Of a stretch of DNA of 64,000 nt, positions 16,587 to 24,669 are shown piece after piece. Under the pieces are notes generated by a model. The model saw only the letters and a list, made by a program, of their open reading frames with translations. It had not been told where the DNA came from and searched no databases. This stretch comes from DASXTC01 sp036505635 (GTDB taxonomy: Bacteria > Acidobacteriota > Polarisedimenticolia > JACPZX01 > DASXTC01). The stretch is taken from NCBI GenBank assembly GCA_036505635.1, contig DASXTC010000083.1, forward strand, positions 3,062-67,061, given 5' to 3'. The translations under genes and the position numbers were made by a program. Positions within the stretch are counted from its first letter, which is position 1, and each line of letters opens with the position of its first letter.

Positions 16587-16634
16587 GATGGTTTTAACGC
16601 CGAGTCCCGCAGGCCCAGTCTGGAGCGGCTAGTG

Positions 16635-16778
16635 ATGGAGTGTACCGTCCGCTGGGACAAGTCAACAACGAGGATGGTGTGCGAATGGCGAGAGGGAGTG
16701 TCCCCTTCGCAAGCGATCCGGCAAGGGGCCACGTTCTACCTGGATTTCCCGAAGATTGAGGAAGGAGACGACGCATGA
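16635..16778 (+). CDS. Predicted 47-residue small protein
   Basis: An ATG at 16635 opens 48 codons ending in a TGA that overlaps the start of the response regulator (ATGA). The product starts MECTVRWDKSTTR and includes VCEWREGVSPSQAI and FYLDFPKIEEGDDA. Charged and soluble, two cysteines. A GGAG lies 12 bases upstream, so the ribosome site is weak. The function is unknown. Confidence 0.45.
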   Translation: MECTVRWDKSTTRMVCEWREGVSPSQAIRQGATFYLDFPKIEEGDDA

Positions 16779-17251
16779 CAATGAAGCCGCGAGTCCTCGT
16801 CGTGGACGACGATGAGAACCTCTGCGTCCTGTACAGGGAGGAGCTGGAGTCGGAAGGGTATGCGATCACGACCGTCCAGAACGCCGAAGGGGCGATGCGA
16901 ATCGTCGGCAAGGATCTCCCCGACGTGATCGTGATGGACATCAGGATGCCGCGGATGGACGGCATCGAGGCGATGGGGCTGATGCTCAGCCGTAGGAACA
17001 ATCTGCCGGTGATCCTCAACACGGCCTACTGCTCGTACAAGGACGACTTCCGCTCCTGGCCCGCGTCGGCCTACGTCATCAAGTCGTCTGACTTGGGCGA
17101 GCTGAAGCTGACGATCAAGAGGCTGCTCAAGCAGTACAAGAGGACTGACGCCTCGGCAGGGGATCGACCGTCGATGGAGGGTCCCGGTGATCCGCTGCTC
17201 ACAGGTACTCCGGACAACAAGCCACTTCACCCACCGCTGGAGTTGACTTGA
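16775..17251 (+). CDS. Single-domain response regulator (CheY-like)
   Basis: A 158-residue receiver domain protein without an output domain. The acidic pocket is VVDDDE (D11/D12), the phosphorylation site is D55 in VMDIRMPRMDG, the switch threonine is T83 in NTAY, and K103 is in VIKSSD. The C-terminal 40 residues are a flexible tail. No histidine kinase gene is in the window, so its partner is elsewhere. It lies between the cytochrome and the Rieske ferredoxin genes. Confidence 0.9.
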   Translation: MTMKPRVLVVDDDENLCVLYREELESEGYAITTVQNAEGAMRIVGKDLPDVIVMDIRMPRMDGIEAMGLMLSRRNNLPVILNTAYCSYKDDFRSWPASAYVIKSSDLGELKLTIKRLLKQYKRTDASAGDRPSMEGPGDPLLTGTPDNKPLHPPLELT

Positions 17252-17257
17252 CAGTGT

Positions 17258-17271
17258 CCCGCCCGTGCGGG
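17258..17271 (+). terminator. Short hairpin before the ferredoxin gene
   Basis: CCCGC-N4-GCGGG, followed by TGTTT. It is a weak candidate terminator or attenuator between the response regulator and the Rieske gene. Confidence 0.35.
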
Positions 17272-17298
17272 TGTTTCATCACCGAGGAGGGTGTGCGA

Positions 17299-17613
17299 AT
17301 GACGACAGAATTTGTGACGGCAATCAAGACGAACGAGATACCAGTGGGCGGCGTCAAAGCCATCGACGTGCGCGGATCAAGAATCGCCGTGGCAAACGTC
17401 GGCGGCACGTTCTACGCATTTGACGATGCATGCACACATGAACAGTGCTCGCTTGCTGAAGAAGGAGACCTGGTCGACACAACCCTGACGTGCACGTGCC
17501 ACGGCTCCGAGTTCGACGTGCGGACGGGAAAGGTGCTCGCGCCCCCGGCGACGCTACCGGTCAAGGCGTACCGCACCCGGGTCGAAGGCGACGCCCTGCA
17601 AATCGAGGTGTGA
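17299..17613 (+). CDS. Rieske-type 2Fe-2S ferredoxin
   Basis: The ATG at 17299 gives 104 residues with GAGGAGGG upstream; an earlier start would add 17 residues without homology. The cluster ligands are C45 and H47 (CTHEQC) and C65 and H68 (CTCHGSEFD). It resembles the small ferredoxins that feed aromatic dioxygenases. It overlaps the FAD reductase by one base (TGATG), so the two are likely made together as an electron-transfer pair. No oxygenase subunit is in the window. Confidence 0.9.
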   Translation: MTTEFVTAIKTNEIPVGGVKAIDVRGSRIAVANVGGTFYAFDDACTHEQCSLAEEGDLVDTTLTCTCHGSEFDVRTGKVLAPPATLPVKAYRTRVEGDALQIEV

Positions 17614-18836
17614 TGGCCCGGAGCTACGTGATCGTCGGAGCGAGCCTGGCTGGCGCCACGGCCGCCATCACGCTGCGCGAAGAGGGCACTGATGGAACCG
17701 TGACCCTGATCGGTGCAGAACAGGGGCTGCCGTACGAGAGACCGCCGCTCTCTAAGGCTTACCTGCGCGGGGAGGTGCCATTCGACAAGGCGCTGGTTCG
17801 GCCGGGCGCGTTCTACCCGGAACATGGCATCGAGACCGTATTCGGGGCCCGGGCGACCCACATCGATCCGTCAGCGCGATTCGTGGAGCTCGAGGACCAT
17901 CGTCGTATGCCGTTCGACGCGCTGCTCATCGCAACGGGCGGGCGCAACCGCCGCGTCTCGATTCCCGGCGGTGCTCTTGAAGGGATTTACGGTCTTCGCA
18001 CGGTCCAGGACGCCGACCGCATTCGGAAGGAGATGGTTGCAGGCCGCCGAGTCGTCGTCGTGGGTATGGGGTTCATCGGCTCAGAAGTCGCAGCGTCGCT
18101 TCGGCAGAAAGGCCTGGACGTGGTCGCGATCGACCCCTCGAAGACGCCGCTCTTCCGCGTGCTCGGCGAAGCGGTCGGCCAGACCATCGCCGACCTCCAT
18201 CACGCTCACGGCGTTCGCACAATCTTCGGGGACACCGTCGCCGCGTTCGAGGGGACGCAACGCGTGAAGTGCGTCGTCACAAAGGCAGGGCTGCGTCTCG
18301 AGTGCGACTTCGTCGTCGTGGGCATCGGCATCGAGCCGGCCGTGGACATGCTCAGAGGCAGCGCCATTCACGTGGACAACGGCGTCGTCGTTGACGAGTA
18401 CTGCCAGACGAACGTCAGCGGCATCTACGCGGCGGGTGACGTCGCGAATCATTATCATCCGGTCTTCGATCGTCGGATCCGCGTGGAACATTGGCAGAAC
18501 GCCATCAAACAAGGCGCTGCCGCGGCTCGCAACATGCTCGGCAAGCGCGTGCCCTACGACGAGGTCCACTGGTTCTGGTCCGACCAGTACGACGCGACCC
18601 TGCACTACGCCGGATTCCACACGAAGTGGGAGGAGCTGGTCGTACGTGGCCGCCTGCACTCCGGTAGCTACCTCGCGTGTTATGTGAATGATGGCCGAAT
18701 CGATGCGGTTGTCGGGCTCAACCGCGCGAAGGACGTGCGCCGTGTCATGCCTTTCATCAAGTCCCGACGCAAGGTGGATCTGGCGCAGCTTCGGGACGAA
18801 GGTGTTGACTTGCGCTCGTTGCGCGCGAGCCTGTAG
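17613..18836 (+). CDS. FAD-dependent NAD(P)H ferredoxin reductase
   Basis: The ATG at 17613 gives 407 residues. The FAD-binding motif is GASLAGATAA near the N-terminus, followed by PYERPPLSKAYLRGE. A second nucleotide-binding motif, VVVGMGFIGSEVA, binds NAD(P)H. NVSGIYAAGDVA and the C-terminal reductase domain (about 320-407) match the BphA4/rubredoxin-reductase group. It should pass electrons from NAD(P)H to the Rieske ferredoxin. It is the last gene before the tRNA-Asp gene. Confidence 0.9.
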   Translation: MARSYVIVGASLAGATAAITLREEGTDGTVTLIGAEQGLPYERPPLSKAYLRGEVPFDKALVRPGAFYPEHGIETVFGARATHIDPSARFVELEDHRRMPFDALLIATGGRNRRVSIPGGALEGIYGLRTVQDADRIRKEMVAGRRVVVVGMGFIGSEVAASLRQKGLDVVAIDPSKTPLFRVLGEAVGQTIADLHHAHGVRTIFGDTVAAFEGTQRVKCVVTKAGLRLECDFVVVGIGIEPAVDMLRGSAIHVDNGVVVDEYCQTNVSGIYAAGDVANHYHPVFDRRIRVEHWQNAIKQGAAAARNMLGKRVPYDEVHWFWSDQYDATLHYAGFHTKWEELVVRGRLHSGSYLACYVNDGRIDAVVGLNRAKDVRRVMPFIKSRRKVDLAQLRDEGVDLRSLRASL

Positions 18837-18950
18837 ACCGCAGTCCGTAAAACGAGCCTCGAAGTTTATGGACGGGGGGGCGTCGAACAGAGGAACACCT
18901 CGTCAAGGCAGCTAGTAGAAATACATATAAATCATTGATTATAAATTACT

Positions 18951-19027
18951 TGGCGGGAGCGACGGGACTTGAACCCGCGATCTCCGGCTTGACAGGCCGG
19001 CGTGTTAACCAACTACACCACGCCCCC
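18951..19027 (-). tRNA. tRNA-Asp (GTC)
   Basis: A 77-base cloverleaf including encoded CCA. Acceptor GGGGGCG pairs with CGCTCCC; the anticodon loop reads CTGTCAA (GTC). The T-arm is CGGGTTCAAGTCCCG. Copies of its 3' end at 8220-8246 and 5322-5344 mark it as an integration site for elements to its left. Confidence 0.95.
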
Positions 19028-19049
19028 GCGATCTGGATGACGCCACTTC

Positions 19050-19124
19050 TGGTGGGCAGTACTGGATTTGAACCAGTGACCCCCTGCTTGTAAGGCAGGT
19101 GCTCTCCCGCTGAGCTAACCGCCC
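19050..19124 (-). tRNA. tRNA-Val (TAC)
   Basis: A 75-base cloverleaf with encoded CCA. Acceptor GGGCGGT pairs with ACTGCCC; the anticodon is TAC in the loop CTTACAA. The T-arm has GGTTCAAATCC. It lies 22 bases upstream of tRNA-Asp and is probably co-transcribed with it. Confidence 0.95.
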
Positions 19125-19347
19125 GGCTTGCCGGATCCTACTCGAGTCACGGCACTTGCGGCAAGGCCCCGTACGGCCAGCCTGCCCGATTCCGACCGGA
19201 AGCCGGGGCCGTGCCACCACTCCGCGCCGTGTCGAGAGCGCGCACCGTATCACGCGGGTGAGCTGGCCGCAAGTGGGCGATGCAGGTCTGGCGGCCGAGG
19301 CGCCGGGAGCTTGAAAGCGATGGCCCGCCCGCAGCATCCTTCCTGAC

Positions 19348-20340
19348 ATGCTCTCCCTCGTCACCGGCGCGACCGGCCATCTCGGCGGCAACTTGGTCCG
19401 CGCGCTCGTGGGCCGCGGCGACGGCGTGCGCGCGCTGGTTCACCGCCGCCCGGGTCAGGCGCTCGGCGGGCTCGACGTTCAGACCGTCGCGGGGGACGTG
19501 CGGAACCCGGCCGACATGGATCGCGCCTGCGCCGGCATCGACGTCTGCTACCACCTCGCCGCCGTGATCTCCATCTCCGGGGACAAGGGCGGCGGCGTGG
19601 TCTCGACCAACGTGGAGGGGGTCCGAACCGTGGCGCGGGCGGCCCGTCGCGCCGGCGTCAACCGTTTCGTGCATGTCAGCTCGGTCCATGCCTACGATCT
19701 CGACTTCGAGGGCGCCCTCGACGAGTCGGGACCGCGTGCGAAGGAGGACGATTCGGCCTACAACCGGGCAAAGAGGGACGGCGAGGCGGCCCTGCGCGAG
19801 GAGATCGCGGCCGGCCTCCCCGCGGTGATCGTCAATCCGTCGGGCGTGCTCGGCCCCGGGGACTTCGAGCCTTCCCGCATGGGGCGCTTCTTCCTCGGGC
19901 TCGCGCGGCGCCGCATCCCGGCCCTCGTCGAGGGAGGCTTTGACTGGGTCGATGTGCGCGATGTCGTCGCCGCGATCCTGGCCGCCGCCGGGCGCGGTAA
20001 GGTGGGAGACAACTACTTCGTCACGGGACGGTGGGCCTCGATCCGGCAGCTCGCGCAGATGGCGGCCGCGCACACCGGCATGCGGCCACCGCGGCTCACG
20101 GTGCCGGTGGCGATCGCCCGCATCGGCGCGCCATTCAGCGGGCTCGCCGCGGCGCTGGCCGGCTCGGAACCTCTCTACACCAGCGAGTCGCTGAACGCCG
20201 TGAGCTCGAGGGCGAGGTTCGTCTCGAAGCGCGCGGCCGGCGCGCTCGGCCACGCGCCGCGCGGGCTCGAGGAGACCGTCGAAGCGGTGCACGAGGACTT
20301 CCGGGCGCGCGGGCTACTTCCGGCACGAGGAGCCCCGTGA
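19348..20340 (+). CDS. NAD-dependent epimerase/dehydratase (extended SDR)
   Basis: A 330-residue protein. The Rossmann motif is TGATGHLGGNLV at the N-terminus, the catalytic serine is in HVSSVHAY, and the YNRAK (Tyr-x3-Lys) pair follows. The extended C-terminal half suits a sugar nucleotide or sterol-type substrate. The next gene overlaps by three bases and is steroid-reductase-like, so a 3-beta-hydroxysteroid dehydrogenase-like role is possible; this is only an inference. Confidence 0.82.
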   Translation: MLSLVTGATGHLGGNLVRALVGRGDGVRALVHRRPGQALGGLDVQTVAGDVRNPADMDRACAGIDVCYHLAAVISISGDKGGGVVSTNVEGVRTVARAARRAGVNRFVHVSSVHAYDLDFEGALDESGPRAKEDDSAYNRAKRDGEAALREEIAAGLPAVIVNPSGVLGPGDFEPSRMGRFFLGLARRRIPALVEGGFDWVDVRDVVAAILAAAGRGKVGDNYFVTGRWASIRQLAQMAAAHTGMRPPRLTVPVAIARIGAPFSGLAAALAGSEPLYTSESLNAVSSRARFVSKRAAGALGHAPRGLEETVEAVHEDFRARGLLPARGAP

Positions 20341-21086
20341 GCGCTCCGAGCCTGCTCGCCCTGTGGTGGACGGGGATCGCGGCCATCGTTTTCGTGTGGC
20401 TGCTGCGCACCACAGCGCCGTACGGGCGGCACGCGAGGCCAGGATGGGGACCCGCCATCCCCTCGGCGACGGGCTGGGTGGTGATGGAGGCGGCATCGCT
20501 CGCCGCGATGGCCGCGCTCTTCGTCGCGTCGGGTCCCACCGGCAACGTCGTCGCGCGCGTTTCCTTCTGGGCGTGGGTGGTCCACTACGCCCATCGATCC
20601 CTCGTCTATCCGTACCGCGCGCGCCTGCTGGGAAAGACCATGCCCGTCTCGATCGTCTTGATGGCCGTGTTGTTCAACGCGGTCAATTCGGGGCTCAATG
20701 GCTGGTGGCTCTTCTTCGTCTCGGATCGCGACGCGTCCTGGTTCCTTGACCCGCGCTTCATCGCCGGCGCCGCGCTCTTCGTCACGGGCTTCGCGCTCAA
20801 CGTCCAGTCGGACTCGATCCTCTTCGGCCTGCGCCGGCCCGGCGAGACGGACTACAGGATCCCCCACGGCGCCGGCTTCGATTACGTCTCGTGCCCCAAC
20901 TACCTCGGCGAGATCCTGGAATGGTGCGGGTTCGCGCTGGCGGTCTGGTCCCTGCCGGCCCTCTCCTTCGCCGTCTGGACCGCCGCCAACCTCGTGCCCC
21001 GCGCCCTCGCTCACCACCGGTGGTACCTCGAGAGGTTTCCCGATTACCCCCGGCAGCGCAGGGCGATCGTCCCGTTCGTGCTCTGA
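20337..21086 (+). CDS. Steroid 5-alpha-reductase-like membrane protein
   Basis: The GTG at 20337 overlaps the stop of the epimerase gene and gives 249 residues. Six or so hydrophobic segments fill the protein. The C-terminal part has the family pattern: RIPHGAGFDYVSCPNYLGEILEW and AHHRWYLERFPDYPRQR. Members are NADPH-dependent reductases of lipid or isoprenoid double bonds. The natural substrate here is unknown; hopanoid or other lipid reduction is a guess. Confidence 0.8.
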   Translation: MSAPSLLALWWTGIAAIVFVWLLRTTAPYGRHARPGWGPAIPSATGWVVMEAASLAAMAALFVASGPTGNVVARVSFWAWVVHYAHRSLVYPYRARLLGKTMPVSIVLMAVLFNAVNSGLNGWWLFFVSDRDASWFLDPRFIAGAALFVTGFALNVQSDSILFGLRRPGETDYRIPHGAGFDYVSCPNYLGEILEWCGFALAVWSLPALSFAVWTAANLVPRALAHHRWYLERFPDYPRQRRAIVPFVL

Positions 21087-21122
21087 GCGGGTCGCACGCG
21101 TTCCCCCGAGCGTCCGGCGATC

Positions 21123-21635
21123 TCATGGACCCTCGCGCGAGCGAGGCGGCACCCTGCGCGCCAGGAGCTTCAGCATCCCCTCGACGTGGGTGGCCCGCCA
21201 GTAGATCCTCCCGCACCGCGGGCACCGGGAGAACTTCTCCTGAGTCTGGAAGACATAGAGAGGCACCCCATCGCGCACCTGGTCGCGCGCCGCGTCCTCG
21301 GTGCGCACGTTGCAAGGCAGGCAGCGGGTCAGCATCAGGTCGGGGCGCGGTTCGAGGCCGTGATGCTCCACCATCTCGAGGAGCTGTTCCTCGGGCCGGC
21401 CGGCGCGGATCAGGATCGGCGCGGGGGCCCCACCTCCTCGAAGCGCCCGGCGCATCACCAGGCGCGTGTCGCGCGTGAGGATCACGCGTCCTTCTCGTCG
21501 CGACCGCGCGATGAGCTGGTCATCCCCGATGCGGGAGTCGTAGGCGACATCGCACCCGAGGACGCGAAGCCATTTGGCCAGACGTCCCAGCATGCAGTCG
21601 GCGATGAAGCGAGGCTCCTCGGCCACGGCGGACAT
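21123..21635 (-). CDS. Mut7-C RNase-domain protein with zinc ribbon
   Basis: A 170-residue cytosolic protein. The Mut7-C (PIN-like) part has FIADCMLGRLAKWLRVLGCD, then ILTRDTRL with acidic residues expected for a metal-dependent nuclease. The C-terminus carries two CxxC pairs (CLPC and CPRC), a zinc ribbon. Such proteins are single genes of uncertain substrate. It is convergent with the steroid-reductase-like gene and divergent from the MBL-fold gene. Confidence 0.85.
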   Translation of the reverse strand: MSAVAEEPRFIADCMLGRLAKWLRVLGCDVAYDSRIGDDQLIARSRREGRVILTRDTRLVMRRALRGGGAPAPILIRAGRPEEQLLEMVEHHGLEPRPDLMLTRCLPCNVRTEDAARDQVRDGVPLYVFQTQEKFSRCPRCGRIYWRATHVEGMLKLLARRVPPRSREGP

Positions 21636-21700
21636 CCTGTGGTGCTCCGGTCGGACTTTAGCACCGGAACGCTATGCTACGATGCGGCACGGGAGCGTTC

Positions 21701-22484
21701 ATGGAGCTGATCATCCTCGGTTCGGGGACGGCCGTGCCCTCGCTTCGGCGCGGCGCGCCCGGCTACCTGCTGCACGTCGGTGGCGATCGCGTGGTGCTGG
21801 AGACCGGGTGCGGCACGATGGCGCGCCTGTTGAAGGCCGGCGTGAACCACGATCAGGTCTCCCACATTCTCTATTCACACAATCACATCGACCACACGGG
21901 CGAGCTGACCTCCTGGCTCTTCACGAGCCGCATACCAGATCTCGGCCAGGACCGCTCCCTTGACGATCGCCGGCTCGGCCGGTTTCATGCGGATGCTGGC
22001 ATCGCTGCGAGAGCTTCACGGGCACTGGCTGGACGCCGCCACCTACACGCTCACCCTTGTGACCCTGGGCGGAAACGACGGAGCTGGAGAGGGCGCCGAT
22101 GGATCGTCCGTCTCCTTCGGAACCTGGTCGGTGCGGGCCTTCCCCGTGAAACACATCGAGTCGTCGCTCTCCTACAGGATCACGGATGACCGCGGAAAGG
22201 TCCTCGCCTTCAGCGGGGACAGTGACGTCTGCGATAGCCTCGTCGAGATGGCGCGCGGCGCCGATGTGCTGCTCATCGAGGCCTCCTCGCCGGACGGACA
22301 GAAGGCCGAGGGGCATCTCACGCCGTCCGAGGCGGGAGAGATCGCGCGGCGCGCGGGGGTCGGGCGCGTTGTGCTGACCCATTTCTATCCGGCCTGCGAC
22401 CAAGCTGATATGCTGGGACAGCTGAGGCGGACGTACAGCGGGGAGGCGGTTCTGGCGGAGGACGGCATGAGGCTGACCATATGA
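21701..22484 (+). pseudogene. MBL-fold (RNase Z-like) hydrolase with a +1 frameshift
   Basis: The ATG at 21701 (GGGAG upstream) starts MELIILGSGTAVPSL and continues through the metal-binding SHNHIDHTGEL. Near 21944 the frame is lost: the sequence CTCGGCC has one base too many for the family reading, and the family motif resumes in the next frame as ARTAPLTIAG. From there it runs to 22484, with FSGDSDVCD and a final LTHFYPACDQAD. Removing one G at about 21944 restores a protein of about 260 residues. It could be a real frameshift or a sequencing error. Confidence 0.75.
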
Positions 22485-23263
22485 TGCCGCGGAGGGCGCG
22501 CGTCCTGATCTTTCTGGCGGCGCTCGGTCTGCCCGCGCTGGCGGTCGAGCCACCGAAGATCCCGCCGCCGCCAGCCCGACAGGAGCCGATCGGCCAGGTC
22601 AACGGCACCGTGTTCGACCGCGTTCAGAAGGGGGTCGTCGGGATGCCGGTGACCCTGATCCCGCAGTCAGGCTCGGGCATCCACGGCACGAGCACCGACA
22701 ACGGCGGTCGGTACGCCTTCAAGGGACTGGAGGCCGGGACCTACAGCGTCATCGTATCGATGCCGGGCGGTGGCGTGTTGCGCAAGGACGGGATTCGCAT
22801 CCGGCCGCTGTTCAGGAGCATCGTCGATTTCACGCTCGCCGCCGACACACCCGAATCCTCGCTGCCCGCCGTGGGGGCCACGCCCGCAGAGGATGCGGAT
22901 TCCGGCTCGCTCACCTTCTCATGCGCGCTGGTGGGGCTGGACCGCGCCCCGGTGCCGGATGCGCTCGTCACGCTGACTCCGGTCGGAGGAGAGGGCCGGT
23001 TCCGCCGCGCGCGCACGGGTCCCGACGGCGGCTGCGCGATCGGCGACCTGCCCGTGGGGCGCTACCGGGTCTCCGCCAGGGCCCCGGGCTTTCTCACCTG
23101 GAGCCTCGGACCTCTGCCGGTGAAAGGCGCGGGCCCCGTAACCCTCTCGCTCAGTCTGGTCCCCTTCCCGATGGGGTTCGCGGGAACGCTCGAGGATCTC
23201 CTGATCCCCGCCGACCCGATCCCTCCGTCATCACCCTCAGCCCCAGCCGACAAGGGGAACTGA
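22481..23263 (+). CDS. Secreted protein with two carboxypeptidase-regulatory-like domains
   Basis: A 260-residue protein with a signal peptide (about 1-21). Two beta-sandwich units, about 38-118 (NGTVFDRVQKGVVGMPVTLI) and 140-225 (LVGLDRAPVPDALVTLTPV), match the CarboxypepD_reg-like/SpaA type of domain, with the TDNGGRYAFKGLEAGTY and GPDGGCAIGDLPVGRY turns. No enzyme domain is attached. Proline-rich linkers lie at both ends. Its start overlaps the stop of the MBL-fold gene. Surface or periplasmic role, unknown. Confidence 0.75.
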   Translation: MMPRRARVLIFLAALGLPALAVEPPKIPPPPARQEPIGQVNGTVFDRVQKGVVGMPVTLIPQSGSGIHGTSTDNGGRYAFKGLEAGTYSVIVSMPGGGVLRKDGIRIRPLFRSIVDFTLAADTPESSLPAVGATPAEDADSGSLTFSCALVGLDRAPVPDALVTLTPVGGEGRFRRARTGPDGGCAIGDLPVGRYRVSARAPGFLTWSLGPLPVKGAGPVTLSLSLVPFPMGFAGTLEDLLIPADPIPPSSPSAPADKGN

Positions 23264-23340
23264 GCCGCCCTACGATCCCAATAGGGATACGCGCTCTGCG
23301 GATTGGCCGCGATCGTACACGCCAGGCGGCGGCGAATGCA

Positions 23341-23446
23341 CTCCCGAAGGCCGTCGTGAGCGAGGTCGATTGCCCTCGCCGGGCGAGGGCGCCGAGCGAG
23401 CGCCGAGCCGAGCGCGCACCGGGTGCGCGCGCAGGCGTGCCTGAGG
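23341..23446 (-). repeat. Intergenic palindromic repeat, copy A
   Basis: On the minus strand this is about 75% identical over 105 bases to 38091-38195. It folds into two hairpins: GCGCGCACC-C-GGTGCGCGC and CCCTCGCC-C-GGCGAGGG. The stem bases differ from copy B but still pair. It lies between a secreted-protein gene and the VWFA gene. Confidence 0.6.
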
Positions 23447-23490
23447 GAGAGCGTTCGCCGCCGCCACTGGCGAGCCCGAACCCGACCCAC

Positions 23491-24669
23491 CTACGGCTTC
23501 ACCGCGTAGTACCCCTTGCGCGTCTTCACCCGCGCCCCTTTGACGGACGTCTCCAGCCGGATCTTCCTCCAGGATCCGTCCGAGGCACGGTTGAGGGGGG
23601 AATAGGCAATCGCGTACTGGCTGCGCAGGTCCTCGGCGATCTGCTGGTAGATCTCCTCGAGCTCCTCCGCTGTGCGCGGGAAGTACGAACGCCCGCCGGT
23701 CTCGTCGGCGATCTGCTTGAGGCTGCTGCGAACGCCGACGTCGAGCACCGTGGCGCCCAGACCGATCGAGTAGATCACGATGTCATGAGTCCGGGTCAGC
23801 TCGAGAACCTTCTGATACGAGAACCGGCTGTTGGTATCCGCGCCGTCGGTCAGCAGGACGACCGCCTTGCGCCCCTCGACCTTGCGCAGCTTCCGGTACG
23901 ATGCGAAGAGCGCGTCGTAGAGAGCCGTGCCCCCCTCCGCGTCGGTCCCCTCGATGGCCCGCTCCAATGCCTTCCGGTCGGCTGTGACATCCTGCAGGAG
24001 ATAGACGTTCTCGTCGAAGTCGATGATGAGGGCGCGGTCCTCGGGGCGCAGGGTCTCCACGAAGGACTTGGCGGCATCCTGCACCGTCCCGATCTCCTCC
24101 CGCATGCTGCCCGAAGTGTCGATCATGATCGCCATGGTGATCGGGCGCGTCTCCTGGGAGAACTCGCTGATTGTCTGGAGCACGTCATCCTCGTAGATCT
24201 TGAAGTCGTCCTTCGTGAGCCCCGCGATGAACCGCCGATCGTCGTCAACGACGCTGGCCGTCACCAGCACGCGGTCGACCTGCTCGCGATAGTTGATGAC
24301 CAGCTTGCGCGTGACGATCGTGTCGCGCGCCTGTTCACCGTCGGCCGATGCCGCCACGGCCTCGATGACCCACGAGCGCGGCTCCTGGCCGAAATCGTGG
24401 AAGGCCTCGAACGGCGCCTCCCTGTCGATGAACACCAGCTTCCCACCGACCGAGAACTCCACGCGCACCCCCCGGATTTCCCGGGATGCCTCCACCGCCG
24501 CCGTGATCTTCACCTTGCCGAAGATGAAATCGCCGGCGGTGGGTTCGGTGATCTTGACCGAGAGCTTCCGCACCGGGAGCTGCTGCCCCTCCGCGGCGGC
24601 CGGCGGCGCCCACACGCCGGCGAGGCCGATGAACGCGACCAGAATCCACAGCCGGCGCCGGACCGTCAT
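23491..24669 (-). CDS. Secreted VWFA-domain protein
   Basis: The ATG at 24669 overlaps the stop of the TPR gene (ATGA) and gives 392 residues. A signal peptide ends near residue 26. A Ig-like region (about 35-125) precedes the VWFA domain (about 178-350) with MIDAS DTSGSM (D184-M189), and DGADT and GTAL. This is the acidobacterial VWFA-related family, which probably binds partner proteins in a metal-dependent way outside the membrane. Its neighbour, a TPR protein, is its likely partner. Confidence 0.88.
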   Translation of the reverse strand: MTVRRRLWILVAFIGLAGVWAPPAAAEGQQLPVRKLSVKITEPTAGDFIFGKVKITAAVEASREIRGVRVEFSVGGKLVFIDREAPFEAFHDFGQEPRSWVIEAVAASADGEQARDTIVTRKLVINYREQVDRVLVTASVVDDDRRFIAGLTKDDFKIYEDDVLQTISEFSQETRPITMAIMIDTSGSMREEIGTVQDAAKSFVETLRPEDRALIIDFDENVYLLQDVTADRKALERAIEGTDAEGGTALYDALFASYRKLRKVEGRKAVVLLTDGADTNSRFSYQKVLELTRTHDIVIYSIGLGATVLDVGVRSSLKQIADETGGRSYFPRTAEELEEIYQQIAEDLRSQYAIAYSPLNRASDGSWRKIRLETSVKGARVKTRKGYYAVKP

